Shown in pieces: positions 1 through 10,428 of a DNA stretch of 64,000 bases. The notes beneath the pieces are model-generated. The model saw only the letters and a program-made list of their open reading frames with translations. It made no database searches and was not told the origin of the DNA. Source of the stretch: Rhodospirillaceae bacterium. GTDB taxonomy: Bacteria > Pseudomonadota > Alphaproteobacteria > Rhodospirillales > UBA2165. The stretch's first letter is position 1, and each line of letters begins with the position of its first letter. A program made the position numbers and the translations under genes. The stretch covers positions 1-64,000 of the forward strand of contig JABHAA010000086.1 in assembly GCA_018674495.1 (NCBI GenBank). The letters are read 5' to 3'.

Positions 1-1897
1 CCCCCGGCTCGGTTGCCCGCCGGTCGCACCAGTGCGGTTGATCCAGGAGGACGCGCTGAATGAATTGGGGCCGCAATCGCCAATAAGACCGAAAATCCTC
101 CCCCAGCTCGTCCGCGTAGACGCTTTTGTTGAAGGCCCGTAGCCAGGCAGTGAAGATCAACGGCTCCGGCCGGTCGCGGGCCATGGTTCCATCCCAATCG
201 CGCAGCATACGCTGCGCAGCTGTGAGGCGGGCATCTTCGGCGGCGAACCGGGTCATCGGGCCAACCAGATCACGGACCATCAGGGAAACCGCATCCGCTT
301 GCATGCGGCCGGCTTTTTCAAGCGTGAACGGAGCGCTCTGGCCGAGAAGTTCGGTGATTCGCCTGGCCCGGTACGGCGCCGCCCAATCGCGCGACAGGAA
401 GTAGGGGTAGCTTGGCCCGGCGACAGCATTATTGGCGTTGACGATGATGCCGGAGGCAGGGTCAAACTGGTGCGGCAATTCTTCGAACGGAATGAAGCCC
501 TTCCAATCGAAATTTCCGGCCCCGCCGGGGCGCATATAAAAGCCATTGCCGGAATTGCGAATCGGTACTTTTCCGGCCGCATAAAAGCCGATGCTGCCGG
601 CGTTATCGGCGTAGGTAAAATTCAGCTGGAAGCCATTCATTGCTTCGAGCGCTTTCAGAAAATCTGCCTTTCCCCGCGCCAGGTTGATCTTGTAGATGGC
701 GTCGGCGGTGCGGTCATCCGCCCTAAGGAACGTGGCCGACAAGGCAAGGGCTCCGTCTTCCGGGGCTTCGGAAATAACGGGACCATGGCGGCTGCTCCGC
801 ACCCGCAGGGGAATATCATCGCCGCCTCGGACGCGGATAACTTCGTCCCGCGTGGTGTATGGGCGGGGCCCATCGGGAGTTTCATAGCTGCCCGGCTGGC
901 CGGCGGCGGCGGATTCCCGGTAGAGGTCTTGCACGTCGCTTTGGGTCGCGGTCAGCCCCCACGCAATCGCCTGATTGTGACCAGCAATAACCAACGGCAC
1001 GCCGGGCACCGTGGCGCCGGCAATGAAGCCGCCGGGCAATATAATCTTCACCAGATACCAAAGGATTGGCGCGGCGAAACCCAAATGTGGATCGTTTGCC
1101 AATAGGAGCGCACCGGTATTCGTATGAGCGCCGCTGACCGCCCAAGCGTTGGAGGCGCCGGCGGGCGGCGTATCGGCGCCGCGCATAAGCCCGGTCAACG
1201 GTTCTATAACGCCGCCGTCAATGAGGTTGCTTTGATCGGCCGGCGCAATAGTTACCGGCGCATCCGGTGCATATTTCGGCCAGAGGGCATCGACCTGATC
1301 CAATGTCATATGCCGCAACAGGCGGGCGCGCAGCATCTCGCCCCGGTAATTGCCACTGAGCTGCAGGCCCATGAGCTTACCCCAGACCAGGGAATCCGCG
1401 GGTCGCCAGGGTTCCGGGCTGTGCCGGAGGGCCAAAAATTCCGGCGGCAGAGCGCCTGGATGAGTGCCGATCCAGCGATTGACGCCGGCAGCGTAGGCGT
1501 TTAGGTGCGCCTTGAGCCCGCCGCTCAGCCCGGAATAGGAGGCTTCGGCCGATTGGTAAATGCCGAGGGTCCGAAAGTATCGGTCGGTGGCAATCGTGCG
1601 TGCGCCCAAAATCTCCGACAGGCGGCCGGCGCCGGCACGGCGCATCATTTCCATCTGCCACATGCGGTTCTGGGCGTGCACATAGCCAAGCGCAAAGGCG
1701 GCATCCTGGTAATTCACGGCGTGGATGTAGGGCACGGCTCGGTCGGTCATATAGATTTGGACCGGCGCACGAATATGGCGGCTTTGGAGAGTTAATTTGG
1801 CGGGTGGCAACGATGACAGGGCCCAGCCGGTGATGCCAAAGGTGCCGATGACCACCAAAGTCACCAGATACGCGATGCATGATTTCACCCTGTTCAT
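1..1897 (-). CDS. Penicillin acylase family protein (partial, C-terminus beyond window edge)
   Basis: Minus-strand reading frame opens at ATG 1897 (MNRVKSCIAYLVTLVVIGTFGITGW...) and runs off the left edge; contains YVHAQNRMWQMEMMRRAGAGRLSE and the Ntn-hydrolase SNAWAVSGAHT nucleophile region. The listed small ORFs here are other frames. Confidence 0.88.
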   Translation of the reverse strand, partial: MNRVKSCIAYLVTLVVIGTFGITGWALSSLPPAKLTLQSRHIRAPVQIYMTDRAVPYIHAVNYQDAAFALGYVHAQNRMWQMEMMRRAGAGRLSEILGARTIATDRYFRTLGIYQSAEASYSGLSGGLKAHLNAYAAGVNRWIGTHPGALPPEFLALRHSPEPWRPADSLVWGKLMGLQLSGNYRGEMLRARLLRHMTLDQVDALWPKYAPDAPVTIAPADQSNLIDGGVIEPLTGLMRGADTPPAGASNAWAVSGAHTNTGALLLANDPHLGFAAPILWYLVKIILPGGFIAGATVPGVPLVIAGHNQAIAWGLTATQSDVQDLYRESAAAGQPGSYETPDGPRPYTTRDEVIRVRGGDDIPLRVRSSRHGPVISEAPEDGALALSATFLRADDRTADAIYKINLARGKADFLKALEAMNGFQLNFTYADNAGSIGFYAAGKVPIRNSGNGFYMRPGGAGNFDWKGFIPFEELPHQFDPASGIIVNANNAVAGPSYPYFLSRDWAAPYRARRITELLGQSAPFTLEKAGRMQADAVSLMVRDLVGPMTRFAAEDARLTAAQRMLRDWDGTMARDRPEPLIFTAWLRAFNKSVYADELGEDFRSYWRLRPQFIQRVLLDQPHWCDRRATEPG

Positions 1898-2044
1898 ATC
1901 CGTTTCCAATTGTGCAAAACAAACTTCCCGATAGAAGCGGAGACTACATCTTGTATTTTAGAGGTTGGATCACGATATGCGAAGACAAGAAGCAGTCTTT
2001 CCAAACTTCGGCGCGATCATTTTGCGCGCGGCGAGGTACGCTTG

Positions 2045-2539
2045 ATGATGGGGAGTAGATCGATGAACCAACTCGCTGCAATGGATACCCGTACTGGCTT
2101 GGCGGCGCATGCCGAAGCCATAACCGAGCAATTTGTGACCTTCCGGGTCGACACCCAGCTGTTCGGGGTCAACGTCCTTGGCGTCCAGGATATTCTCAGA
2201 ACCGAGGAAATTGCCTTCGTTCCGATGGCGCCGCCCGAGGTACGGGGCTCGATCAATCTGCGCGGCCGCATTGTTACGGTCATCGATGTGCGCATTTGCC
2301 TTGGCCTGCCGGCCCGCGAAGAGGACGGGAACACCATGGGCGTTACGGTCGAGCAAGACAGCGAGCTTTACACTCTGAGCGTCGATGAAATCCGCGAAGT
2401 CCTGAGCCTCCCGGTCGCCGAGCGCGAAACGGTGCCGGGCACCTTGGATGACAAGTGGCGCAAATTCGCCGAACACGTCTACCAATTGGAGGACGAATTG
2501 ATGATCGTCCTCGATATCGACAAGCTGCTGCGCCACTGA
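2045..2539 (+). CDS. CheW-domain chemotaxis coupling protein
   Basis: EQFVTFRVDTQLFGVNVLGVQDILRTEEIAFVPMAPPEVRGSINLRGRIVTVIDVRICLGLP is a typical CheW fold sequence; start chosen at 2045 inside longer ORF 1910..2539. Confidence 0.9.
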   Translation: MMGSRSMNQLAAMDTRTGLAAHAEAITEQFVTFRVDTQLFGVNVLGVQDILRTEEIAFVPMAPPEVRGSINLRGRIVTVIDVRICLGLPAREEDGNTMGVTVEQDSELYTLSVDEIREVLSLPVAERETVPGTLDDKWRKFAEHVYQLEDELMIVLDIDKLLRH

Positions 2540-2562
2540 TCGAGGCGAAATGATGGGCGCGC

Positions 2563-3561
2563 TTACGCGTCCTTTAACAGGCGCGCGGCCTCCACCGCCA
2601 TATAGGTGAGTATGCCGTCGGCGCCGGCCCGCTTGAACGCGGTCAGGCTTTCCAGCACCACGCGGTCGTTATCCAGCCAGCCATTGGCCACAGCGCCCTT
2701 CAGCATGGCGTACTCACCGCTTACCTGATAGGCGAAGGTGGGCACGCCAAAGCTGTCTTTGACGCGCTGGATAATATCCAAATAGGGCATGCCCGGCTTG
2801 ACCATCACCATGTCGGCGCCTTCATCAATGTCGAGCGCAACCTCGCGCAATGCCTCGTCGGAATTGGCGTAATCCATCTGATAGGTTTTCTTGTCGCCCT
2901 TGAGCGCCGCCTCGGTACCGATGGCGTCCCGGAACGGCCCGTAAAACGCCGAAGCAAACTTGGCGGCATAAGACATGATGCGGACGGTTTCATGCCCCGT
3001 GTCATCAAGGGCGCTCCGAATTTGGGCGACGCGCCCGTCCATCATGTCGGAGGGCGCGATCACATCGCAGCCGGCCTCGGCCTGGACCACCGATTGGCGG
3101 CACAGAATTTCCACGGTTTCATCGTTGAGAATATGACCGTCCACCAAAAGCCCGTCATGGCCATCGGAATTGAACGGATCGAGCGCCGCATCGCAGATGA
3201 CGCCAATATCGGGATAATCGGCCTTTACCGTCCGGATCGCGCGGCATACCAGATTGTCCGGATTGCAGGCCTCGCGGGCATCGGGGGTTTTGGATGCCGG
3301 ATCGACTTCGGGAAATATGACAATGGCGGGGATTTTCAATTCCGCCACGTCGGCAACCACTTCGCTCAAAAGATCGACCGAAACCCGGTCGACGCCGGGC
3401 ATGGATGCCACCGGTTGGCGCAAGCCCTGACCTTCGGCGACGAAAATAGGCAAAATGAAGTCGGCGGCACTCAGGGTGTTTTCGGCGACCAGGCGCCGGT
3501 TCCAATCGTCGCGGCGGTTGCGTCGCATGCGCGTCGCCGGGTATCGGCCTAAAAAATCCAT
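2563..3561 (-). CDS. hemB: Porphobilinogen synthase (delta-aminolevulinic acid dehydratase)
   Basis: FILPIFVAEG, SDMMDGRVAQIR, YQMDYANSDEALREVALDIDEGADMVMVKPGMPYLDI, YQVSGEYAM motifs. Confidence 0.97.
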   Translation of the reverse strand: MDFLGRYPATRMRRNRRDDWNRRLVAENTLSAADFILPIFVAEGQGLRQPVASMPGVDRVSVDLLSEVVADVAELKIPAIVIFPEVDPASKTPDAREACNPDNLVCRAIRTVKADYPDIGVICDAALDPFNSDGHDGLLVDGHILNDETVEILCRQSVVQAEAGCDVIAPSDMMDGRVAQIRSALDDTGHETVRIMSYAAKFASAFYGPFRDAIGTEAALKGDKKTYQMDYANSDEALREVALDIDEGADMVMVKPGMPYLDIIQRVKDSFGVPTFAYQVSGEYAMLKGAVANGWLDNDRVVLESLTAFKRAGADGILTYMAVEAARLLKDA

Positions 3562-3675
3562 CGCATCAAACTTTCTGATCCTGTTTAAATTTTGCTAACA
3601 CTATCGACCTATGCTCTGGAATGAAACCGGTGAATTTGACGGAAATTGGCCGGAAACAGATGCAAAGGTAGCACC

Positions 3676-3906
3676 ATGTCCGCGCACGATGTCCGGTTGG
3701 GCGAGGTTTTATTCGAGTTCATACCCAATGGCCGCTTCATCAAGGTCATAGCCATCGATCCCATAACCATGGAAGAGATCGCCATGGTCGGCGACCGCAG
3801 GGCCAGCGTCGATACCCTTGAGCGGCTGGCCATCAACAAGCTGCGCTATGTGATTGCCAAAAAGCGCGGCACAACCCGTCAGATGGACAGATTCCGTAGC
3901 GTCTGA
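3676..3906 (+). CDS. Small conserved hypothetical protein (resembles DUF6898-type alphaproteobacterial proteins)
   Basis: MSAHDVRLGEVLFEFIPNGRFIKVIAIDPITMEEIAMVGD...; short, intact ORF downstream of divergent hemB; ORF track start 3646. Confidence 0.55.
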   Translation: MSAHDVRLGEVLFEFIPNGRFIKVIAIDPITMEEIAMVGDRRASVDTLERLAINKLRYVIAKKRGTTRQMDRFRSV

Positions 3907-4021
3907 TTGGATCGGCGGCGTGAAGAAAAACTAACCCGCGCCCGTTCTATCCGAATTAATATAGCAGTTGACCAGCGCCGTTAAGGCGGCTGCAATCCGT
4001 CCACGCGGGGATCCGGAAAAT

Positions 4022-4465
4022 TTATGCCGGCGCGGACCGCCGCCGGCTTCCATTTCTGCCGAGCCCGATGGTTTTGGCAAACTCGGAACGCTGCTTCGCA
4101 TAATTCGGCGCAACCATGGGATAGTCGTGGGGCAGTCCCCATTTGGCGCGGTATTCATCCGGTGTCATGGAGAAATTGGTGCGAATATAACGCTTCAGCA
4201 TTTTCAGCTTTTTGCCATCTTCCAGACAGACAAGATGATCCGAGGTAACCGAACGACGGATCGAAACAGCCGGCTTCTGGCTATTCGCGGCGGCCGCCCC
4301 CTTGCTGCCGTCCAATTCGTTTAGGGCCGAAAACACGGTGTTGATGAGCGCCGGAAGGCCTTCGCCGGAGACCGAGTTGCGGCCTACATAAGAGGCGACA
4401 ATATCGGTCGAAAAACGCAATAAATCGTCTCTCGAAACTTCCCCTGTTTCTTCATTTGCCATCAA
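4022..4465 (-). CDS. MucR/Ros family transcriptional regulator
   Basis: DHLVCLEDGKKLKMLKRYIRTNFSMTPDEYRAKWGLPHDYPMVAPNYAKQRSEFAKTIGLGR is the MucR/Ros C-terminal signature. Confidence 0.93.
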   Translation of the reverse strand: MMANEETGEVSRDDLLRFSTDIVASYVGRNSVSGEGLPALINTVFSALNELDGSKGAAAANSQKPAVSIRRSVTSDHLVCLEDGKKLKMLKRYIRTNFSMTPDEYRAKWGLPHDYPMVAPNYAKQRSEFAKTIGLGRNGSRRRSAPA

Positions 4466-4792
4466 ATTTTTTCCAAATTGCCGTGGTGAACGGAAAGTTT
4501 TGCGCGTTTTATTAGGCTGACAATTAAAGCCAAAAATCGAATAGAATCAACAAATAAAAAGTAACAATTGGCCCGGCGTATATCCGCGTTGTTTTTCAAC
4601 TAGATGGCCGGGCCGCGGGGTGAACGTGGGGCTCCCGGGCGCCGCATATGGCACACGATTCACGGCGAAAATTGCTAACGACAAAACACCCGGCCCGCCG
4701 ACAAGTTGTGTTGCACTGGCGCTAAACTCCGATATATAGTGACTCGCTTTCGAATTTGACTCGGCAAACCATCACCTTTTTATGGAATTCGA

Positions 4793-5230
4793 ATGAATCA
4801 GACCATTGCCATCGGTTCCGATCATGCCGGATTCGCGCTTAAAGAAAGCCTTGTTGAGACCTTGACCCAGTTGGGCTATGCGCCCCTCGATCTGGGCACA
4901 AATGGCCCAGATTCCGTGGATTACCCGGATTTCGCCCACGCCATGGCTGGGGCGCTCGGGGCAGGCAAGGCAGACAAGGGGGTATTGATTTGCGGGTCCG
5001 GCATCGGCATCAGCATGGCCGCCAACCGCCATCCCGATGTACGTGCCGCGTTGGTCCACGATGCACTTGGCGCCCGTATGTGCCGCCAGCACAACGACGC
5101 CAACGTTATTGTATTCGGCGGCCGCATGATCGGCATTGAAGTTGCCCGCGACTGCCTGGAGATATTTTTGAAGACGGAATTTGAGGGCGGCCGCCACCAA
5201 CGCCGCATCGACAAGATAACGCCGGCGTAA
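4793..5230 (+). CDS. rpiB: Ribose 5-phosphate isomerase B
   Basis: IAIGSDHAGFALKESL...LICGSGIGISMAANRHPDVRAALVHDALGARMCRQHNDANVI. Confidence 0.96.
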   Translation: MNQTIAIGSDHAGFALKESLVETLTQLGYAPLDLGTNGPDSVDYPDFAHAMAGALGAGKADKGVLICGSGIGISMAANRHPDVRAALVHDALGARMCRQHNDANVIVFGGRMIGIEVARDCLEIFLKTEFEGGRHQRRIDKITPA

Positions 5231-5271
5231 ATATCGCTGCCGGGTAAATTTTTAATTAGGACGCATCGTTA

Positions 5272-6588
5272 ATGACGCTTGTAAATCCATCCTTCGCATC
5301 GACCAGCCAAGAGCAATTCTTTACCAATTCGCTTGCCGAGGCCGATCCCGATATTTTTCGTGTGGGCAAATTGGAATTGTCCCGCCTGCAGAATCAGATC
5401 GAGCTGATTGCATCGGAAAATATCGTTTCCAGAGCTGTGCTGGAAGCCCAGGGCTCGGTCCTGACCAACAAATACGCCGAAGGCTATCCGGGCCGGCGTT
5501 ATTACGGCGGCTGTGAGTTTGTCGATATTGCCGAAAACCTGGCCATCGACCGGGCCAAGGAATTATTCGGCTGTGCTTACGCCAACGTCCAGGCCCATTC
5601 CGGCAGCCAGGCCAATCAGGCGGTCATGGCCGCCACCGTGATGCCCGGCGACACGGTGATGGGCATGTCGCTGGCGGCGGGCGGGCATCTGACCCATGGC
5701 GCGCCACCGAACCTGTCGGGCAAATGGTTCAATGCGGTACAGTATGGGGTGCGCCGCCAAGATGCGCTGATCGATTTTGATGAGGTTCGAAGCCTCGCCA
5801 AGGCGCATAATCCGAAACTTATCATCGCCGGCGGTTCCGCCTATCCGAGGATTATCGATTTTGCCACCTTCCGGGAAATTGCCGATGAGGTGGGCGCGCT
5901 GTTGATGGTCGATATGGCCCATTTCGCCGGTTTGGTTGCCGCCGGCGTGCATCCAAACCCATTGGAGCATGCCGACGTCGTCACCTCGACCACCCACAAA
6001 ACCCTGCGCGGGCCGAGGGGTGGGCTTATCCTGAGCAACGACTTGGATTTGGGCAAAAAAATCAACTCCGCCATATTTCCTGGGTTGCAAGGCGGCCCGC
6101 TTATGCATGTGATCGCCGCCAAGGCAGTGGCCCTTGGTGAGGCCTTACGTCCGGAATTTGCCACTTATGGAAAAAACGTGGTGGAAAACGCCAAAACCCT
6201 GGCCGCAGCATTGAACGAACGAGGCTGCGATATTGTATCGGGCGGCACCGATACGCATCTGATGTTGGTCGATCTTCGGCCCAAAAAATTGACCGGTAAG
6301 ATCGCCGAGATGTCGCTGGAGCGGGCCTCTATTACCTGCAACAAAAATGGCATTCCGTTCGATCCGGAAAAACCGGCGGTCACCTCCGGCGTGCGCTTGG
6401 GAACACCGTTTGGCACATCTCGGGGGTTTGGACTGGCCGAGTTTGCCAAAATCGGAGAGATGGTTGTCGAGGTGCTAGACGGCCTGGCCGCCAATCCCGA
6501 CGATAATTCCAAAATTGAAACTGATATCGCGGCGAGAGTGAAAGAGATGTGCGATCGCTTTCCCATTTATCAGGACATTCATAGCTAG
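5272..6588 (+). CDS. glyA: Serine hydroxymethyltransferase
   Basis: [63 protein letters not shown]-lysine motif. Confidence 0.98.
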   Translation: MTLVNPSFASTSQEQFFTNSLAEADPDIFRVGKLELSRLQNQIELIASENIVSRAVLEAQGSVLTNKYAEGYPGRRYYGGCEFVDIAENLAIDRAKELFGCAYANVQAHSGSQANQAVMAATVMPGDTVMGMSLAAGGHLTHGAPPNLSGKWFNAVQYGVRRQDALIDFDEVRSLAKAHNPKLIIAGGSAYPRIIDFATFREIADEVGALLMVDMAHFAGLVAAGVHPNPLEHADVVTSTTHKTLRGPRGGLILSNDLDLGKKINSAIFPGLQGGPLMHVIAAKAVALGEALRPEFATYGKNVVENAKTLAAALNERGCDIVSGGTDTHLMLVDLRPKKLTGKIAEMSLERASITCNKNGIPFDPEKPAVTSGVRLGTPFGTSRGFGLAEFAKIGEMVVEVLDGLAANPDDNSKIETDIAARVKEMCDRFPIYQDIHS

Positions 6589-6608
6589 AGATCAAGGGAG
6601 GACCAGCC

Positions 6609-7061
6609 ATGCGCTGTCCATTCTGCCACCACAACGACACCCAGGTTAAAGATTCCCGGCCAACCGAAGACAATTCTGCTATTCGCCGGCGACGGTCTTG
6701 CCCGGAATGCAGCGCCCGCTGGACGACCTTCGAGCGGGTTCAACTGCGCGAATTGTCGATCCTGAAAAAAAACGACAAGAAAGAACCGTTCGAACGGGAA
6801 AAGCTGGCGCGGTCTCTAAAAATGGCTTTGCAAAAACGCCCGGTCGATGAAGATCAGGTAGAACGCGTCGTCAGTTCTATCCAGCGCCGCCTGGAAAGCC
6901 TAGGCGAGGCAGAGATACCGTCCAAGGTCATCGGCGAAATCGTCATGGATGTGCTCGCCGATCTGGATCAAGTGGCCTATGTGCGCTTTGCCTCGGTCTA
7001 CCGGAATTTTCGCGAGGCCAAGGATTTCGAAGCATTCGTCGGTACCCTGAGTGACGAATAA
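6609..7061 (+). CDS. nrdR: Transcriptional repressor NrdR
   Basis: [45 protein letters not shown] zinc ribbon plus ATP-cone. Confidence 0.98.
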   Translation: MRCPFCHHNDTQVKDSRPTEDNSAIRRRRSCPECSARWTTFERVQLRELSILKKNDKKEPFEREKLARSLKMALQKRPVDEDQVERVVSSIQRRLESLGEAEIPSKVIGEIVMDVLADLDQVAYVRFASVYRNFREAKDFEAFVGTLSDE

Positions 7062-8184
7062 CCAAACCGGATCAGCAAATTCTAACCATCCGGCCGGGTT
7101 CATGCGCCTGGCGCTTTCGCTCGGGGCGCGTGGTCTCGGCAACACCTGGCCGAACCCGGCGGTCGGTGCTGTGCTGGTCAAGGACGGGCGCATTGTGGGG
7201 CGCGGCTGGACCGCCGATGGCGGGCGCCCGCATGCCGAAACCACAGCAATCAAAAACGCAGGCCCCGATGCAAAAGGCGCCACCGCCTATGTCTCGTTGG
7301 AGCCATGCAGCCACCAGGGCGAGACCCCGCCCTGCGCCGAAGCGTTGGCCGATGCCGGCGTTACCCGCGTCGTCGTCGCCATCGAAGATGCCGACCCAAG
7401 GGTTTCGGGATCGGGCATCACCTATTTAAACAATCGTGGTATCGAAGTTGAACATGGCCTCTGCGAAGAAACCGCACGCGATGCCAATCAAGGGTTTTTC
7501 ACCCGCGTGGCTTTGGGGCGGCCAGCCTTCACCATGAAAATGGCCGCCACCCTGGATGGCCGTATTGCCACGCAGACCGGTGACAGCCAATGGATCACCG
7601 GCATCCAAGCCCGCGCCATGGCGCATCAATTGCGCGCCCGCCACGATGCGGTAATGATCGGCAGCGGCACCCTGGCCGCCGACAATCCAACCCTGACGGC
7701 GCGGCTGGGCGGGATCGGCAACGCCCGGCGGCCGCGCATAGTCCTCGATAGCCGACTGCGCATCGGCTTGGACAGCAATCTAGTCAAATCAATTGTCGAT
7801 GCGCCGTTGTGGGTGGTGACCAAGGCCGGCGCCCATGGCGAGGGGCAGCTTGCACCGCTGCGCAGCGCCGGCGCCGAGGTGATCGAAATTGCTGCTGGCG
7901 CGGATGATCAAATTGATCTGACTGCCTTGGCGGCGCATCTCGGCGGCCTCGGACTGACCAATGTTTTGGTTGAAGGCGGCGGCGCGCTGGCGGCATCCAT
8001 GCTGCGCGCCGATTTGGTCGACCGGGTTGCCTGGTTCCGGGCGCCGGCGATTTTGGGCGGCGATGCGATGCCGGCAATCGGCGCGCTGGGCATCCAGGGA
8101 ATATCGGAAATGTTTGAGTTTTCCAGGAAATCGTCTATGTCAGCAGGCCCGGACGGGTTGGACATTCTAACCCGCAAGATTTGA
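7051..8184 (+). CDS. ribD: Bifunctional diaminohydroxyphosphoribosylaminopyrimidine deaminase / 5-amino-6-(5-phosphoribosylamino)uracil reductase
   Basis: [34 protein letters not shown] deaminase motifs; C-terminal reductase domain. Confidence 0.96.
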   Translation: MTNNQTGSANSNHPAGFMRLALSLGARGLGNTWPNPAVGAVLVKDGRIVGRGWTADGGRPHAETTAIKNAGPDAKGATAYVSLEPCSHQGETPPCAEALADAGVTRVVVAIEDADPRVSGSGITYLNNRGIEVEHGLCEETARDANQGFFTRVALGRPAFTMKMAATLDGRIATQTGDSQWITGIQARAMAHQLRARHDAVMIGSGTLAADNPTLTARLGGIGNARRPRIVLDSRLRIGLDSNLVKSIVDAPLWVVTKAGAHGEGQLAPLRSAGAEVIEIAAGADDQIDLTALAAHLGGLGLTNVLVEGGGALAASMLRADLVDRVAWFRAPAILGGDAMPAIGALGIQGISEMFEFSRKSSMSAGPDGLDILTRKI

Positions 8185-8192
8185 GGCCCTAA

Positions 8193-8786
8193 ATGTTTAC
8201 CGGCATTATTTCAGATGTGGGAACCGTAACTTCGGTGCTTCCCGGCGGCGTAACCCGCTACCAAATCGAAACCGACTACGATCTTGCCGGCGTCGCCATC
8301 GGCGCATCGATCGCCTGCTCGGGCGCCTGCCACACTGTGGTGGAGAAGGGCGCGAGCTGGTTTGCGGTGGAATCGTCCAGCGAAACCTTATCAAAAACAT
8401 CGCTGGGCAGCTGGGCCACCGGCACTCGGGTCAATTTGGAACGCCCCCTGACGCCCGCCGATGAGTTGGGTGGACACATGGTGAGCGGCCACGTGGACGG
8501 CGTCGGTACGGTTTTGAGCATCATCGCGGACGGTGATTGCAAGCGCTTTACTTTTACCGCACCGGACGATTTGATGCGTTTCATCGCACCCAAGGGATCG
8601 ATAACCGTCGATGGCGTATCGTTGACCGTGAACGAGATTGGGGCGGATAGTTTCGGCGTCAATATTATTCCGCATACCGAAGCCAACACCACCTTTGGAG
8701 GCTTTGCGGAAGGCGATGCAGTAAATCTGGAAATCGACCTCGTAGCGCGGTATGTTGCGCGGCTTCTTGAGAAAGACAATGCCTGA
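8193..8786 (+). CDS. ribE: Riboflavin synthase alpha chain
   Basis: MFTGIISDVGTV; duplicated lumazine-binding domains; GGHMVSGHVDGVG. Confidence 0.96.
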   Translation: MFTGIISDVGTVTSVLPGGVTRYQIETDYDLAGVAIGASIACSGACHTVVEKGASWFAVESSSETLSKTSLGSWATGTRVNLERPLTPADELGGHMVSGHVDGVGTVLSIIADGDCKRFTFTAPDDLMRFIAPKGSITVDGVSLTVNEIGADSFGVNIIPHTEANTTFGGFAEGDAVNLEIDLVARYVARLLEKDNA

Positions 8787-9930
8787 TACATCTTACAAAA
8801 GTTACCTGGCTTCCATCGAAGAGATTATCGAGGATGCCCGCAACGGTCGCATGTTTATCCTCGTCGACGAGGAAGACCGCGAAAACGAGGGCGATCTCGT
8901 GATCCCGGCACAAATGGCCACGCCCGACGCCATCAACTTCATGGCCACCCATGGGCGCGGCTTGATTTGCCTGTCGCTGACCGAGCAACGCATCAACGAG
9001 CTTGGCCTCAACCTGATGACGCCGAAGAATGAAGCGCTGCACGAAACCGCCTTCACGGTTTCCATCGAAGCCCGCGATGGCGTCGATACCGGCATTTCGG
9101 CACCGGACAGGGCGCGCACCGTCGCCACCTCGATCGATCCCTCCAAGGGCGCGGCGGATATCGTATCGCCCGGCCATATCTTTCCCTTAAAGGCGCGCGA
9201 AGGCGGCGTGCTGGTACGCACTGGCCATACCGAGGCAGCGGTCGATATATCGCGTCTGGCCGGGCTGACCCCGGCGGGCGTCATCTGCGAGATCATGAAG
9301 GACGACGGTACAATGGCGCGCATGCCGGACCTGGTTGCCTTCGCCCAGAAACACAATTTGAAAATCGGCACCATCGCCGATCTGATATCCTACCGGCTGC
9401 GTCATGACCGTATCGTCAAGCCGCGCGTCGAAGGCAATTTCAAGACCCTCAACTCGGCTGATTTCCGCACCATTGTCTACGCCAACGATGCAGAAGCGAC
9501 CGAACATATCGCGCTGGTCAAAGGCAATCTAAGATCGCCCGGTCCGGTCATGGTGCGTATGCACGCGTTCAATATCTTTGACGATATTTTCAGCGCCCAA
9601 AAGACACTCGAATTGCACCGGGCCATGGAGCTGATCGAAGAAGAGGGGCGCGGCGTCATTGTGATGATCCGTTCCTCCAACCAGACGGTTCTGTCGGATC
9701 GCCTGCGCCAATCCATTGAGACCCAGGAACACCCTGCCACGCCGTTCCGCGAATATGGCGTCGGCGCGCAGATATTGCTCGATCTCGGCGTGCACGAGAT
9801 GATTTTGCTTTCGAGCACCGTACGTAGCATCGTCGGCCTCGAAGCCTATGGCCTGACCATTGTCGAACAGCGCGCCATCACCATTCCGGATGACTACAAA
9901 TTGCCAGTGCGAGATCAGTTCTATGGCTGA
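8779..9930 (+). CDS. ribB: 3,4-dihydroxy-2-butanone 4-phosphate synthase with degenerate GTP cyclohydrolase II-like domain (RibBX type)
   Basis: DEEDRENEGDLVIPAQ, RTGHTEAAVDISRLAGLTPAGVICEIMKDDGTMAR = RibB; C-terminal RibA-like domain retains the general fold signature (REYGVGAQILLDLGV) but has no cysteine. Confidence 0.93.
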   Translation: MPDTSYKSYLASIEEIIEDARNGRMFILVDEEDRENEGDLVIPAQMATPDAINFMATHGRGLICLSLTEQRINELGLNLMTPKNEALHETAFTVSIEARDGVDTGISAPDRARTVATSIDPSKGAADIVSPGHIFPLKAREGGVLVRTGHTEAAVDISRLAGLTPAGVICEIMKDDGTMARMPDLVAFAQKHNLKIGTIADLISYRLRHDRIVKPRVEGNFKTLNSADFRTIVYANDAEATEHIALVKGNLRSPGPVMVRMHAFNIFDDIFSAQKTLELHRAMELIEEEGRGVIVMIRSSNQTVLSDRLRQSIETQEHPATPFREYGVGAQILLDLGVHEMILLSSTVRSIVGLEAYGLTIVEQRAITIPDDYKLPVRDQFYG

Positions 9931-10354
9931 GGCGAAAAAGATATTAATCGTCGAAGCGCGCTTCTATGAAGACATCACCGACACCCTGGCCGAAGGCGCC
10001 ATGGCGGTGCTGGGCGATGCCGGCTATGGGTGTGAGCGCATCGCCGTTCCCGGCGTCTTTGAGATACCGGCGGCGGTAAACCTGGCCTGGAATTCCGGCG
10101 CCTATGCGGGCTGCGTGACTCTCGGCTGCGTCATTCGCGGCGAAACGGATCATTATGATCATATCTGCCGAGAAATGAGCCGGCGCCTGATGGATATGAG
10201 TGTCGAGCAGAACATGCCACACGGCTTTGGCGTGCTGACCGTCGAGAGCCGCGATCAGGCGGAAAAGCGCGCGGCCTTGTCGGAGCGCAATACCGGCGGG
10301 CGGGCGGGCGAAGCCTGTTTAGCTATGATGGCGCTCAAACAACGCTTCGCTTAA
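9923..10354 (+). CDS. ribH: 6,7-dimethyl-8-ribityllumazine synthase
   Basis: ILIVEARFYEDITDTL, VPGVFEIPAAVNLA, TLGCVIRGETDHYDHIC. Confidence 0.94.
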   Translation: MAEAKKILIVEARFYEDITDTLAEGAMAVLGDAGYGCERIAVPGVFEIPAAVNLAWNSGAYAGCVTLGCVIRGETDHYDHICREMSRRLMDMSVEQNMPHGFGVLTVESRDQAEKRAALSERNTGGRAGEACLAMMALKQRFA

Positions 10355-10428
10355 GGTCGTTGACGGAGCGGCAGAGGCGCGCCATTGAATTTGGCGCGCA
10401 TTTTAGAGATTAACGGAACTGGGGCGAA

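Noticed and set aside
299-1922. Several ORFs (for example 299..1105 + 268 aa, 1377..1922 -) at the left edge
   Set aside because: They are out-of-frame or antisense readings of the penicillin acylase frame, which has no stop inside the window and so is missing from the ORF track.
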